Shown: positions 1 to 4,695, counted from the first letter of the stretch. The stretch is 7,338 bases of DNA from Oscillibacter sp. (GCA_003487665.1 DNFA01000062.1:1-7338), one strand, 5' to 3'. Notes: generated by a model from the letters alone, not told the origin. A program made the numbers and translations.

Positions 1-179
1 CCAGCCGCGTAGAACGCGCCATTCGCCACGCTATCGAGGTGGCGTGGGACAGAGGGGACATCGAGACGCTGCAAAAGTACTTCGGCTACACGGTGAACTC
101 CGCCAAGGGCAAGCCCACCAACTCGGAGTTCATCGCCATGATCGCCGACAGATTACAGCTGCAATTGAAGCGGAGCTGA
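1..179 (+). CDS. spo0A: Spo0A, C-terminal DNA-binding end (partial, runs off left edge)
   Basis: The first complete codon starts at position 3, and 58 codons precede a TGA stop at 177-179. The peptide begins SRVERAIRHAIEVAWDRG, the recognition-helix region of the Spo0A effector domain, and includes KPTNSEFIAM, another family hallmark. All 58 residues are identical to the C-terminus of the complete Spo0A encoded at 3794-4534 on the other strand. The DNA differs at only four coding positions (23, 32, 53, 59), all third-base and synonymous. Spo0A is the response regulator that commits cells to sporulation and binds TGTCGAA boxes in DNA. Because the gene leaves the window, I cannot tell whether this is a full second gene, a 3' fragment or an assembly duplicate. 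It converges on hsp20 and is followed by hairpin repeats and a bidirectional terminator. Identity is certain; intactness is unknown. Confidence 0.9.
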   Translation, partial: SRVERAIRHAIEVAWDRGDIETLQKYFGYTVNSAKGKPTNSEFIAMIADRLQLQLKRS

Positions 180-262
180 GAACGGTCATTCCGTGTTCCT
201 CGCTTTCTGCGGGCGGACAGAGTCGTCCGCCCCTACGGCGGGACGTCGTTGACGCCGTCCCC
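1..262 (+). repeat. Left arm of 262-bp inverted duplication (spo0A 3' end plus downstream hairpins)
   Basis: Position p in this arm pairs with position 3973-p on the opposite strand. By eye the match is gap-free with mismatches only at 23, 32, 53, 59, 181, 205 and 250, about 97% identity. Similarity ends around 262-265. It reaches the window edge, so the true left limit is unknown. Beyond the stop codon the arm includes intergenic hairpins (211-232 and 240-262), so the copied unit is not limited to coding sequence. Confidence 0.93.
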
Positions 263-283
263 CACGAAAGCGAATTTCATGAA

Positions 284-319
284 AAAATCACCCCGCAGCC
301 GTAGCTGCGGGGTGATTTT
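284..319. terminator. Bidirectional intrinsic terminator between spo0A' and hsp20
   Basis: A perfect 16-bp stem (284-299 paired with 304-319) closes a four-base CGTA loop. The core is CACCCCGCAGC paired with GCTGCGGGGTG, with A-rich left and T-rich right ends, so both strands give a GC stem followed by U residues. It lies 9 bases beyond the hsp20 stop and about 100 bases beyond the spo0A' stop, so it can serve both convergent genes. Confidence 0.9.
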
Positions 320-328
320 GCGTATCCG

Positions 329-769
329 TTACTGGATGGAGATGGAACTGCTCTTGGGCAGCTGCTTCTTCGCGTTCTTGGGCACGGAGACGGTCAGGAT
401 GCCGTCCTCGAACTTAGCGGAGACATCCTCCGGCTCCACAGCCTCGCCCACATAGAAGCTGCGGCTGCATGCGCCGGCGTAGCGCTCCTGACGGATGTAC
501 TTGCCCTTCTTATCGGAGGTGTCCTTATCCAGACCCTTCACGGCCTGAATGGTCAGGCAACCGTCCTTCAGCTCCAGCGTTACCTCGTCCTTCTTGAAGC
601 CGGGCAGGTCAACGTCCAGCTCGTAGCTGTCCTCCGTCTCGCGGACGTCGGTGCGCATCAGGTTTCTGGCGTGCTTGCCGTACAGCGGATCGCGGCCACG
701 GGGCATCATACCAAAGGGATCGCCAAAGAAATCATCAAACAAATTCTCACCAAAAATGCTGGGCAACAT
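329..769 (-). CDS. Hsp20/alpha-crystallin family small heat-shock protein
   Basis: This 146-residue cytoplasmic ATP-independent holdase chaperone is expected to bind unfolding proteins as an oligomer and pass them to the DnaK/ClpB systems. Residues 1-35 form the variable Phe/Met-rich N-terminal arm (FGENLFDDFFGDPFGMM). The alpha-crystallin domain runs from about 38 to 131, with the signature ELDVDLPGFKKDEV at 50-63 and GILTVSVPK at 123-131. The C-terminal tail carries an I-x-I anchor (ISI, 143-145). Length is normal for the family. The ATG at 769-767 has a GGAGG site (778-782 on the plus strand) with 8-nt spacing. The gene is a single transcription unit with its own promoter, a CIRCE operator and a terminator, which points to HrcA-repressed heat-shock induction. 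Nothing appears broken. Confidence 0.96.
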   Translation of the reverse strand: MLPSIFGENLFDDFFGDPFGMMPRGRDPLYGKHARNLMRTDVRETEDSYELDVDLPGFKKDEVTLELKDGCLTIQAVKGLDKDTSDKKGKYIRQERYAGACSRSFYVGEAVEPEDVSAKFEDGILTVSVPKNAKKQLPKSSSISIQ

Positions 770-899
770 ACGTCATTCCTCCATTCGTATTGTCCGGCGG
801 CTCCGGTCTTTCTTCCGGCACCGCAGGACTGTTACCACTGATTTGTATACATATCATCCCCTGCGGGAGGTTCGCTTCCGCTCCCCTCTCTCAAGGTTC
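770..899 (-). other. Long 5' leader of hsp20 (about 130 nt)
   Basis: From the predicted start site near 899 to the ATG at 769 there is an unusually long untranslated leader. In the transcript, GGGAG and CUCCC can pair into an early hairpin, and a CCGG-A-rich-CCGG hairpin lies closer to the start. The CCUCC in the first hairpin is also complementary to the GGAGG ribosome-binding site. I do not recognise a ROSE or FourU thermometer motif, so a regulatory role is only a possibility. Confidence 0.35.
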
Positions 900-905
900 G
901 GCTTT

Positions 906-933
906 ATTATAGCGCCGATTTTAGCACTGTCAA
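906..933 (-). promoter_or_regulatory. Sigma-A promoter of hsp20
   Basis: On the minus strand a perfect TTGACA (plus positions 933-928) and a perfect TATAAT (911-906) are separated by 16 bp. This is a near-ideal vegetative promoter, predicting strong transcription starting around 899 unless repressed. The -35 hexamer lies inside the CIRCE element, so repressor binding should directly block polymerase. Confidence 0.87.
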
Positions 934-947
934 TAGAGGAGTGCTAA
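921..947. promoter_or_regulatory. CIRCE operator (HrcA binding site)
   Basis: TTAGCACTG-N9-GAGTGCTAA matches the CIRCE consensus TTAGCACTC-N9-GAGTGCTAA at 17 of 18 arm positions, with exactly nine bases between arms. The only deviation is the last base of the left arm. It overlaps the -35 box of the hsp20 promoter. In Firmicutes CIRCE is bound by HrcA and usually governs groESL and dnaK; here it places hsp20 in the same regulon. Confidence 0.94.
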
Positions 948-979
948 TGTTCACAAAGGAAGCCATTTTTGTTCACAAA
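948..979. repeat. Two direct repeats TGTTCACAAA in the hsp20/cyclase divergent region
   Basis: Exact 10-base copies lie at 948-957 and 970-979, with starts 22 bp apart (about two helical turns). Each contains the dyad TGT-N2-ACA. They sit just upstream of the hsp20 -35 box and about 40 bp upstream of the cyclase -35 box. This spacing is typical of a regulator bound on one DNA face, but I cannot name the regulator. Confidence 0.5.
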
Positions 980-1017
980 ATATACGATTTCTTCCGCGGC
1001 AGCCCGGTTCTGCGGGG

Positions 1018-1047
1018 TTGACAGCGCCGCCGGCGGTGCATTACAAT
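1018..1047 (+). promoter_or_regulatory. Sigma-A promoter of the cyclase-family gene
   Basis: TTGACA (1018-1023) and TACAAT (1042-1047) are separated by 18 bp, with a predicted start near 1054 and a short leader to the ATG at 1078. The perfect -35 and near-perfect -10 make this a credible vegetative promoter, although the spacer is slightly long. Confidence 0.75.
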
Positions 1048-1077
1048 GGCGGTATCATCAAGAAAGAGGGTTCTTCT

Positions 1078-1725
1078 ATGCGCGTGATCGACCTGACCCA
1101 CACCATCCGGGAGGGGATGCCCGTCTACCCCGGCACAGAGCCGCCGGTGCTGGCTGCCGCCAACTCCTATGAAAAGGACGGCTTCAAGGAGACGATGCTG
1201 CGCATGTTCTCCCACACCGGCACCCATGTGGATCCGCCCGCCCACCTGTTTGCCGGGCGTACCACGCTGGACGCCTTCCCGCCGGAGCAGTTCATAGGCC
1301 GGGCGCTGGTCATCGACTGCCGCGGGCTGGGCGAGGGCGAGGCCATCACCATGGCGCAGCTGCTGCCCTACGGGGACAAGCCGGCGCAGGCGGACTTCCT
1401 GCTGTTCAACACCGGGTGGGACGCCCGATGGGGCACGGACGCCTACTTCGGCGACTATCCCTGCGTGGATGACCAACTGCTGGACTACATCCTGGCCGGA
1501 GAATACAAGGGCATCGGCTTCGACGTGATCGGGCTGGATCCCATCGCCGATGAGAACCTGACGCGGCACAAGCGGCTGTTCCGGGAAAAGGATATCCTGA
1601 ACGTTGAGAACCTGAAAAACCTGCACCTGTGCGGCAGCGATCTGTTCTCCTTCGGCTGCTTCCCACTGAAATGGGAGGGCAGCGACGGCGCGCCTGTCCG
1701 CGCTATGGCGTGGTTTGAGGACTGA
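1078..1725 (+). CDS. Cyclase family protein (metal-dependent hydrolase, kynurenine-formamidase-like fold)
   Basis: This 215-residue protein belongs to the cyclase/KynB-like family of metal-dependent hydrolases, which cleave amide or formyl bonds. The hallmark metal-binding motif HTGTHVDPPAH is at residues 46-56, preceded by DLTHTIREGMPVYPG (5-19). NTGW at 111-114, His164 and Glu177 in VENL complete the conserved set. Length is typical (about 200-230). The ATG at 1078 is chosen because it follows an AG-rich site (AAAGAGGG, 1063-1070) by 7 nt and restores the family N-terminus; an upstream TTG at 1018 would overlap the -35 box. No signal peptide is visible, so it is probably cytoplasmic. No tryptophan-degradation genes are nearby, so formylkynurenine should not be assumed as substrate. 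It may be expressed with the flavin genes downstream, but those have a promoter candidate of their own. Confidence 0.93.
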   Translation: MRVIDLTHTIREGMPVYPGTEPPVLAAANSYEKDGFKETMLRMFSHTGTHVDPPAHLFAGRTTLDAFPPEQFIGRALVIDCRGLGEGEAITMAQLLPYGDKPAQADFLLFNTGWDARWGTDAYFGDYPCVDDQLLDYILAGEYKGIGFDVIGLDPIADENLTRHKRLFREKDILNVENLKNLHLCGSDLFSFGCFPLKWEGSDGAPVRAMAWFED

Positions 1726-1788
1726 TTGTTTGTGACTGGTGCACAGATTCCCGGTAACGGCAGGGGCGATGTTTGCCCAATTCCCGCC

Positions 1789-1816
1789 TTGCATTTTTCT
1801 GCGGTGGGAGTAGAAT
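1789..1816 (+). promoter_or_regulatory. Candidate sigma-A promoter of the FMN oxidoreductase operon
   Basis: TTGCAT (1789-1794) and TAGAAT (1811-1816) are spaced by 16 bp, giving a predicted start near 1823. Each hexamer differs from consensus at one position. Being in the 214-base gap after the cyclase gene, it would allow the flavin pair to be transcribed separately. Confidence 0.55.
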
Positions 1817-1846
1817 AGCGCTGCAATGTTTTATACCGTCGGTCGT

Positions 1847-1894
1847 GGGACGCCGTACCCAAAGGGCGTTTGCTCCGGTGCGGAACGCCGTCCC
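1847..1894 (+). other. Imperfect hairpin in the leader of the FMN oxidoreductase gene
   Basis: GGGACGCCGT (1847-1856) and ACGCCGTCCC (1885-1894) can form a ten-base-pair stem with one mismatch, enclosing 28 nt that contain CCCAAAGGG. The arms resemble the GGGACGGCGTC core of the intergenic hairpin repeats elsewhere in this window, so it may be a diverged repeat rather than a regulator. I do not recognise a known riboswitch. The rest of the gap (1726-1939) shows no clear terminator and no small gene. Confidence 0.4.
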
Positions 1895-1939
1895 CTGCGG
1901 CATGCGGTGATACACATATATGATAAGGAGGCACTCACT

Positions 1940-2962
1940 ATGACCTATCAGGAGATCCTGGCCAACGCCCGCACCTGCATGGGACCCTACTGCAAGTCCT
2001 GTCCCATCTGCAACGGTGTGGCCTGCAAGAACACCGTGCCCGGCCCCGGCGCCAAGGGGCTCGGCACCGGCTTTATCCGCAACTATCAGAAGTGGCAGGA
2101 GCTGTGCATCAACATGGACACCATCTGCGAGAACGTGCCGGTGGACACCACTTACAGCTTCTTCGGCAAAAAGACCGTGCTGCCCGTGTTCGCCGCGCCG
2201 GTGGGCGCCATGCAGCTGCACTACGGCGACAAGTACGATGACCTGACCTACAACGACATTCTGGTGACGGCCTGTGCCGATGCCGGCATCGCTGCCTTTA
2301 CCGGCGACGGTACCAATCCCGCCGTGATCCAGGCGGCGGCCGAGGCGCTGAAGAAGAACCACGGCTGCGGCGTGCCCACCATCAAGCCTTGGAATATCGA
2401 CCTGGTCCGCGAGAAAGCGGAGCTGGTGGAGTCTGCCGATCCCATCGCCATCGCCATGGATATCGACGCCGCCGGCCTGCCCTTCCTGAAGAACCTGACC
2501 CCGCCCGCCGGCAGCAAGACGGTGGACGAGCTGAAGGAGATCGTGAAGATGATGAACGGCAAGCCATTCATCCTCAAGGGCATCATGACCGTGAACGGCG
2601 CGAAGAAGGCGCTGGAGGCCGGCGCCAGCGGCATCGTGGTCAGCAACCACGGCGGGCGCGTGCTGGATCAGTGCCCCGCCACGGCGGAGGTGCTGCCCGC
2701 CATCGCGGACGCGGTGGGCGATAAGATGACCATTCTGGTGGACGGCGGCATCCGCACCGGCATGGACGTGTTCAAGGCGCTGGCGCTGGGCGCGGACGCG
2801 GTGCTCATCGGCCGCCCCTTCGTGAACATGGTCTACGGCGGCGGCGCCGAGGGCGTACAGGTCTATGTGAACAAGCTGAAGGCCGAGCTGGAGGATACCA
2901 TGGCCATGTGCGGCGCCCACAAGCTCAGCGACATCAAGCGCTCCATGATCTTTGGCTATTGA
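1940..2962 (+). CDS. FMN-dependent alpha-hydroxy-acid oxidoreductase family protein with N-terminal cysteine cluster
   Basis: A 340-residue FMN-dependent TIM-barrel protein of the alpha-hydroxy-acid oxidase/dehydrogenase family, which oxidises 2-hydroxy acids such as lactate or glycolate. FMN and active-site motifs are clear: Lys213 in ILKGIM, SNHGGRVLDQ at 235-244 (catalytic His237, Arg240), DGGIRTG at 268-274 and GRP at 291-293. Unusual is an N-terminal cluster C13-x4-C18-x2-C21-x2-C24-x4-C29, a plausible metal or iron-sulfur site. The QLY segment holding the catalytic tyrosine of glycolate oxidase appears replaced by TIKPW (147-151), so substrate and chemistry may differ from the classical enzymes. 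The ATG at 1940 is chosen because AAGGAGG (1925-1931) precedes it by 8 nt; upstream extension would run through the leader hairpin. It lies 20 nt before the flavoprotein gene, suggesting a shared transcript and perhaps electron exchange. Substrate unknown. Confidence 0.9.
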   Translation: MTYQEILANARTCMGPYCKSCPICNGVACKNTVPGPGAKGLGTGFIRNYQKWQELCINMDTICENVPVDTTYSFFGKKTVLPVFAAPVGAMQLHYGDKYDDLTYNDILVTACADAGIAAFTGDGTNPAVIQAAAEALKKNHGCGVPTIKPWNIDLVREKAELVESADPIAIAMDIDAAGLPFLKNLTPPAGSKTVDELKEIVKMMNGKPFILKGIMTVNGAKKALEAGASGIVVSNHGGRVLDQCPATAEVLPAIADAVGDKMTILVDGGIRTGMDVFKALALGADAVLIGRPFVNMVYGGGAEGVQVYVNKLKAELEDTMAMCGAHKLSDIKRSMIFGY

Positions 2963-2982
2963 GCCGGGAGGACGTGCTTACT

Positions 2983-3600
2983 ATGAAGGCATTACTCATC
3001 AACGGCAGCCCCCACGAGAAGGGCTGCACCTACACAGCGCTGCGGGAGCTGGCGGACACGCTGGAGGCCGAGGGCATTGAGACGGAGATCGTACAGGCCG
3101 GCAAGACCGCCCACGCCTGCAACGCCTGCGCCTCCTGCAAAAAGACCCACCGCTGCGTATACGATGATCTGGTGAACGAGACGGCGCCCAAATTTGCCGA
3201 GGCGGACGCGCTGGTCATCGGCTCGCCGGTGTACTACGCGTCTCCCGCCGGCGGCGCCATCTCCTTTATGGATCGTCTGTTTTTCAGCACGCCCTACATC
3301 GACAAGACCATGAAGGTGGGCGCGTCAGTCGTCTCCTGCCGGCGCGGCGGCAACACCGCCACCTTCGACGCGCTGAACAAGTACTTCACTATATGCGGCA
3401 TGCCTGTGGCCAGCAGCCAGTATTGGAACATGGTCTACGGCAACACGCCGGAGGAGGTACGGCAGGACAAGGAGGGAATGCAGACCATGCGGACGCTGGG
3501 ACGCAACATGGCGTTCCTGATGAAGTCCATCCAGCTGGGCAAGGCGCAGTTCGGCCTGCCGGAGAAGGAACCGGTCACGCAGACCAACTTCCATCATTGA
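2983..3600 (+). CDS. Flavodoxin-fold iron-sulfur flavoprotein / NAD(P)H-dependent FMN reductase-like protein
   Basis: A 205-residue protein with the flavodoxin-like fold. The FMN phosphate loop is GSPHEKGCTYTAL (8-20), followed by a compact cysteine motif C46-x2-C49-x2-C52-x5-C58, then GSPVYYASPAG (80-90) and RRGGNTATFDAL (120-131). The cysteine spacing matches the [4Fe-4S] motif of archaeal and clostridial iron-sulfur flavoproteins, so it may carry both FMN and a cluster and act as a cytoplasmic electron carrier; many homologues are annotated only as flavodoxin family. The ATG at 2983 has GGGAGGA (2966-2972) upstream with 10-nt spacing. The start is 20 nt after the FMN oxidoreductase stop, so the two are almost certainly co-transcribed. 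A strong terminator begins immediately after the stop. Partner and physiological role are inferred only from this context. Confidence 0.9.
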   Translation: MKALLINGSPHEKGCTYTALRELADTLEAEGIETEIVQAGKTAHACNACASCKKTHRCVYDDLVNETAPKFAEADALVIGSPVYYASPAGGAISFMDRLFFSTPYIDKTMKVGASVVSCRRGGNTATFDALNKYFTICGMPVASSQYWNMVYGNTPEEVRQDKEGMQTMRTLGRNMAFLMKSIQLGKAQFGLPEKEPVTQTNFHH

Positions 3601-3643
3601 AAAAAGCACCCCCGCAGCCGATGGCTGCGGGGGTGCTTTTTTG
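3601..3643. terminator. Bidirectional intrinsic terminator between the flavoprotein gene and spo0A
   Basis: A perfect 20-bp stem (3601-3620 with 3624-3643) closes a three-base GAT loop and has six A at the left and six T at the right, so it works on both strands. It directly follows the flavoprotein stop and also lies downstream of the convergent spo0A. Its core (CACCCCCGCAGCC with GGCTGCGGGGGTG) closely resembles that of the terminator at 284-319. Confidence 0.93.
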
Positions 3644-3660
3644 TAGGATCTGCTTTCCGT

Positions 3661-3762
3661 GGGCGATGTCTGCATCGCCCCGCCGCAAGCGCCACCAATA
3701 ACCGCCTGTAGGGGACGGCGTCCACGACGTCCCGCCGTAGGGGCGGACGACTCTGTCCGCCC
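3661..3762. repeat. Cluster of three GC-rich intergenic hairpin repeats
   Basis: Three inverted repeats follow one another: GGGCGATG/CATCGCCC (3661-3680), GGGACG/CGTCCC (3712-3733) and GGGCGGAC/GTCCGCCC (3741-3762). The last two are introduced by GTAGGGG (3708 and 3738). The middle unit recurs at 7282-7307 with one difference, and the last two recur in the left arm (211-262). They resemble REP/MITE-like extragenic palindromes. No gene is seen between 3644 and 3793, and spacing is too irregular for a CRISPR array. Confidence 0.8.
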
Positions 3763-3972
3763 GCAGAGAGCGAGGAACACGGAATGACCGTCCTCAGCTC
3801 CGCTTCAATTGCAGCTGTAATCTGTCGGCGATCATGGCGATGAACTCCGAGTTGGTGGGCTTGCCCTTGGCGGAGTTCACCGTGTAGCCGAAGTACTTTT
3901 GCAGCGTCTCGATATCCCCCCTGTCCCACGCCACCTCGATGGCGTGGCGGATGGCGCGTTCTACGCGGCTGG
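3711..3972 (-). repeat. Right arm of 262-bp inverted duplication
   Basis: This is the reverse-complement counterpart of 1-262. It spans the last 59 codons (stop included) of the complete spo0A and the hairpin repeats just downstream. The spo0A sequence continues past 3972 into the gene body, so the duplication may extend through the whole gene outside the window. The two arms flank unique sequence from 263 to 3710. Confidence 0.93.
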
Positions 3973-4534
3973 CGGTGGTGCCGAACCGCTTGGCGATCTC
4001 CGGGTACAGCACCTTCGTCACCGCGTTGATCACGTCCATGTTCTGCACCGTGATGATGATCCCCTCCCGCAGGTACTGGTACCCCTTGATGTGCGCCGGC
4101 ACGCCGATCTCGTGGATGATGGCGGTGACCATGGCCTCCAGCTGCGGCGCCGGCCGCACGCCCTGGGGCGCAGCGGCGGCGTGGACGTGCTCCAGCAGGG
4201 ACGCGCCGTCCACCGGCTTGGGCAGCAGGGCGTAAGCCCCCGCGTCCCGCGCGCTTTGCAGCGCGCCGTCGCCGAAATAGCCGGACAGCAGGATGCACTT
4301 CGTTTCGCTGTCATCCCGCAGCCGCCGCAGCAGCCCCACGCCGTCCAGACCCGGCAGCATCGGATCCAGCAGCAGCACCTGCGGACGGTGCTGCTCCACC
4401 GCAGCCAGCGCCTGCCGCCCGTCGCTGACGGATGCAGCGATGCGGATATCGCCCGCGCTGCCCAGCTCTCGTTCCAGCCATCTTCGGTAGTCCTCGTCGT
4501 TGTCTGCTATGCAGACGGTGATCTGCTCACTCAT
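3794..4534 (-). CDS. spo0A: Spo0A, sporulation master response regulator
   Basis: A 246-residue two-domain regulator. The receiver domain (about 5-120) has the acidic pocket around D11/D13, phospho-acceptor Asp57 in LLLDPMLPGLDG, Ser84 in the switch position and Lys106 in LPKP. The Spo0A-specific DNA-binding domain (about 130-246) ends with TASRVERAIRHAIEVAWDRG (187-206) and the KPTNSEFIAM block. Phosphorylated Spo0A dimerises and binds TGTCGAA boxes to start sporulation and repress growth-phase genes. The acidic segment reads ADNDED where Bacillus subtilis has ADDNRE, so the second Asp position is Asn; function is probably retained. The ATG at 4534 is preceded by AAGGGGGAG (4541-4549 on the plus strand) 6 nt away. 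Three perfect 0A boxes upstream suggest autoregulation. It is convergent with the flavoprotein gene. Its 3' end is duplicated in inverted orientation at 1-262. Confidence 0.97.
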   Translation of the reverse strand: MSEQITVCIADNDEDYRRWLERELGSAGDIRIAASVSDGRQALAAVEQHRPQVLLLDPMLPGLDGVGLLRRLRDDSETKCILLSGYFGDGALQSARDAGAYALLPKPVDGASLLEHVHAAAAPQGVRPAPQLEAMVTAIIHEIGVPAHIKGYQYLREGIIITVQNMDVINAVTKVLYPEIAKRFGTTASRVERAIRHAIEVAWDRGDIETLQKYFGYTVNSAKGKPTNSEFIAMIADRLQLQLKRS

Positions 4535-4610
4535 CGTAAGCTCCCCCTTAACAAATTATTTACGGTGCACAACATATCAAAACATACCACGAATCGCTAC
4601 ACCGTTATCA

Positions 4611-4639
4611 AAAATACCACTTTTCCCCGGAAAATGCAA
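4611..4639 (-). promoter_or_regulatory. Candidate sigma-A promoter of spo0A
   Basis: On the minus strand TTGCAT (plus 4639-4634) and TATTTT (4616-4611) are 17 bp apart, with a start predicted about 70 nt before the ATG. Hexamers are imperfect but spacing is ideal, and the cluster of 0A boxes lies immediately upstream, where an activator or autoregulator would bind. I could not find a convincing sigma-H promoter. Confidence 0.5.
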
Positions 4640-4647
4640 CCATAATT

Positions 4648-4695
4648 TGTCGAACCGTTCCACTTTTGTTCGACATTTTCCGACACATTTCGACA
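4648..4695. promoter_or_regulatory. Cluster of Spo0A boxes upstream of spo0A
   Basis: Perfect TGTCGAA boxes occur at 4648-4654 (plus strand), 4669-4675 (minus) and 4689-4695 (minus), with a one-mismatch box TGTCGGA at 4679-4685 (minus). Starts are spaced 21, 10 and 10 bp, close to whole helical turns. Three exact heptamers within 48 bp are far above chance. Autoregulation of spo0A by phosphorylated Spo0A is known in Bacillus, which supports the reading. No gene is seen in 4535-4756. Confidence 0.85.

Noticed and set aside
1..262. Terminal inverted repeats of a transposon carrying hsp20 to the flavoprotein gene
   Set aside because: The arms contain spo0A coding sequence, no transposase is encoded between them, and no target-site duplication can be assessed because the left end is outside the window.
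1018..1077. An upstream TTG start for the cyclase-family gene
   Set aside because: It coincides with the TTGACA -35 box and adds residues unlike the family. The ATG at 1078 has a suitable AG-rich site and gives the usual N-terminus.
1759..1780. A terminator after the cyclase gene
   Set aside because: The best stem (GGGC with GCCC) is only about four base pairs and has no T-run, so read-through into the flavin genes cannot be excluded.
1847..1930. A known riboswitch in the leader of the FMN oxidoreductase gene
   Set aside because: I see one imperfect hairpin but none of the conserved loops of FMN or other common riboswitches, and the arms look like the intergenic repeat family.
1826..1939. 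An upstream start extending the FMN oxidoreductase by 38 residues
   Set aside because: The extension would encode an Arg/Gly/Pro-rich stretch running through the leader hairpin. AAGGAGG at 1925-1931 clearly points to the ATG at 1940.
1703..2920. A 405-codon open frame on the minus strand opposite the FMN oxidoreductase gene
   Set aside because: It is an antisense by-product of GC-rich third codon positions: the composition is dominated by His, Gly, Ala and Val, with no family motif and no ribosome-binding site, while the plus strand has clear conserved motifs.
3661..3762. A short CRISPR array
   Set aside because: The units are hairpins with different arms and irregular spacing, with no constant repeat-spacer pattern and no cas genes.
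3594..4314. Alternate minus-strand frames overlapping spo0A
   Set aside because: They are Arg/Pro-rich or motif-free translations of spo0A in other frames; the true frame has receiver and Spo0A_C signatures throughout.
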